Source: Fusobacteriota bacterium (GTDB lineage: Bacteria > Fusobacteriota > Fusobacteriia > JAPLKR01). From it: a stretch of 5,584 bases of DNA. This document shows positions 5,174 to 5,584 of the stretch, in pieces. Position 1 is the stretch's first letter. Every line of letters begins with the position of its first letter. The stretch spans positions 1-5,584 of the forward strand of contig JAPLKR010000048.1 in assembly GCA_026387965.1 (NCBI GenBank), read 5' to 3'. Under the pieces are notes generated by a model. The model saw nothing but the letters and a program-made list of their open reading frames with translations, ran no database searches and had not been told where the DNA came from. The translations under genes and the position numbers were made by a program.

Positions 5174-5584
5174 ATGGGAGAGAAAGCCATTGAGGTTAAA
5201 AACTTGACTATTAAATTTAAAATAAGCCGTGAAAAAATCAACTCATTTAAATATTATTTCATTCAAAAATTAAAAGGCAAACTCAAATATGATACTTTTT
5301 ACGCCCTAAAAGATGTGAGTTTTTCCATTGAAAAAGGGGATGTGCTTGGGATTATTGGGTATAATGGAGCTGGGAAAAGCACACTGCTTAAAATCATTGC
5401 GGGGGTCATTCGTACCTATAAAGGTAGTGTGAATGTGAATGGTAATATGGCACCACTTATTGAACTGGGGGCCGGCTTTGATAGTGATTTAAATGGTGTT
5501 GAAAATATTTATTTAAATGGGCTACTGTTAGGGTATCCAAAAGCCCTTCTTCGAGAAAAAATGGATGAAATTATTGATTTTGCA
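5174..5584 (+). CDS. wzt: ABC exporter ATP-binding subunit (Wzt/TagH family), 5' part
   Basis: The first 137 codons of the ATPase that drives the permease encoded just upstream; the gene runs off the window. Seen: the N-terminal strand AIEVKNLTIKFK, an insertion of about 25 residues (18-42) typical of Wzt/TagH before FYALKDVSF, Walker A GYNGAGKST at 62-70, and APLIELGAGFD (93-103) followed by GVENIYLNG. In Wzt/TagH proteins the Q-loop position carries glutamate (E97 here), as in this motif, which separates them from general importers. The ABC signature, Walker B and any C-terminal carbohydrate-binding domain lie beyond the window, so it cannot be said whether the exporter recognises a capped chain. 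The ATG follows AAAGGAG (5163-5169) at four bases. Confidence 0.93.
   Translation, partial: MGEKAIEVKNLTIKFKISREKINSFKYYFIQKLKGKLKYDTFYALKDVSFSIEKGDVLGIIGYNGAGKSTLLKIIAGVIRTYKGSVNVNGNMAPLIELGAGFDSDLNGVENIYLNGLLLGYPKALLREKMDEIIDFA

Noticed and set aside
1-5584. CRISPR array, insertion sequence, tRNA/rRNA or phage genes
   Set aside because: No regularly spaced repeats, transposase motifs, terminal inverted repeats, tRNA cloverleaf or phage-like proteins were seen; the window is filled by recognisable cellular genes.

Overview
The window looks like chromosome from a low-GC, anaerobic, Clostridia-like Firmicute. I infer this from the AT-rich intergenic DNA, strong AGGAGG-type ribosome binding sites, sigma-A-like promoters, a CapA/CapB/CapC-type capsule regulation module and an IscS-IscU pair. 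I cannot name the species from sequence alone.

Layout, left to right. Positions 1-213 are the 3' end of a tuf (elongation factor Tu) gene. Its frame is interrupted by a TAA at 139-141, yet it continues with perfectly recognisable EF-Tu sequence to the normal stop at 211-213. A rho-independent terminator (233-261) ends this unit. An extended -10 promoter (263-291) then starts a three-gene, translationally coupled operon: a Wzz-domain membrane adaptor (327-1040), a bacterial tyrosine kinase (1037-1723) and a PHP-family tyrosine phosphatase (1723-2511). A symmetric hairpin (2510-2544) sits between this operon and the convergent iron-sulfur operon and probably terminates both. On the minus strand, cysteine desulfurase (2993-4156) is transcribed first, followed by the scaffold protein IscU/NifU (2546-2974). 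The divergent intergenic region 4157-4381 is very AT-rich and carries a cluster of inverted repeats around a plausible promoter for the desulfurase gene. On the plus strand, an ABC-2 permease (4382-5158) and the start of its ATPase (5174 to beyond the window) form a Wzm/Wzt (TagG/TagH-like) polysaccharide or teichoic-acid exporter.

How the genes work together. Adaptor, kinase and phosphatase form a phosphorylation cycle: the adaptor activates the kinase, the kinase autophosphorylates on a C-terminal tyrosine cluster, and the phosphatase reverses this. Such cycles tune the length or output of extracellular polysaccharide. The ABC pair exports a lipid-linked glycan across the membrane. The iron-sulfur operon is housekeeping: it mobilises sulfur from cysteine and assembles clusters on IscU. 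The window appears to be the left edge of a surface-polysaccharide locus that continues to the right, with the Fe-S operon lying inside it.

I found no convincing previously undescribed system. The points most worth a second look are the in-frame stop in tuf, the cysteine/histidine-rich tail of IscU, the inverted-repeat cluster upstream of iscS, and the combination of Wzy-type regulators with an ABC-type exporter.
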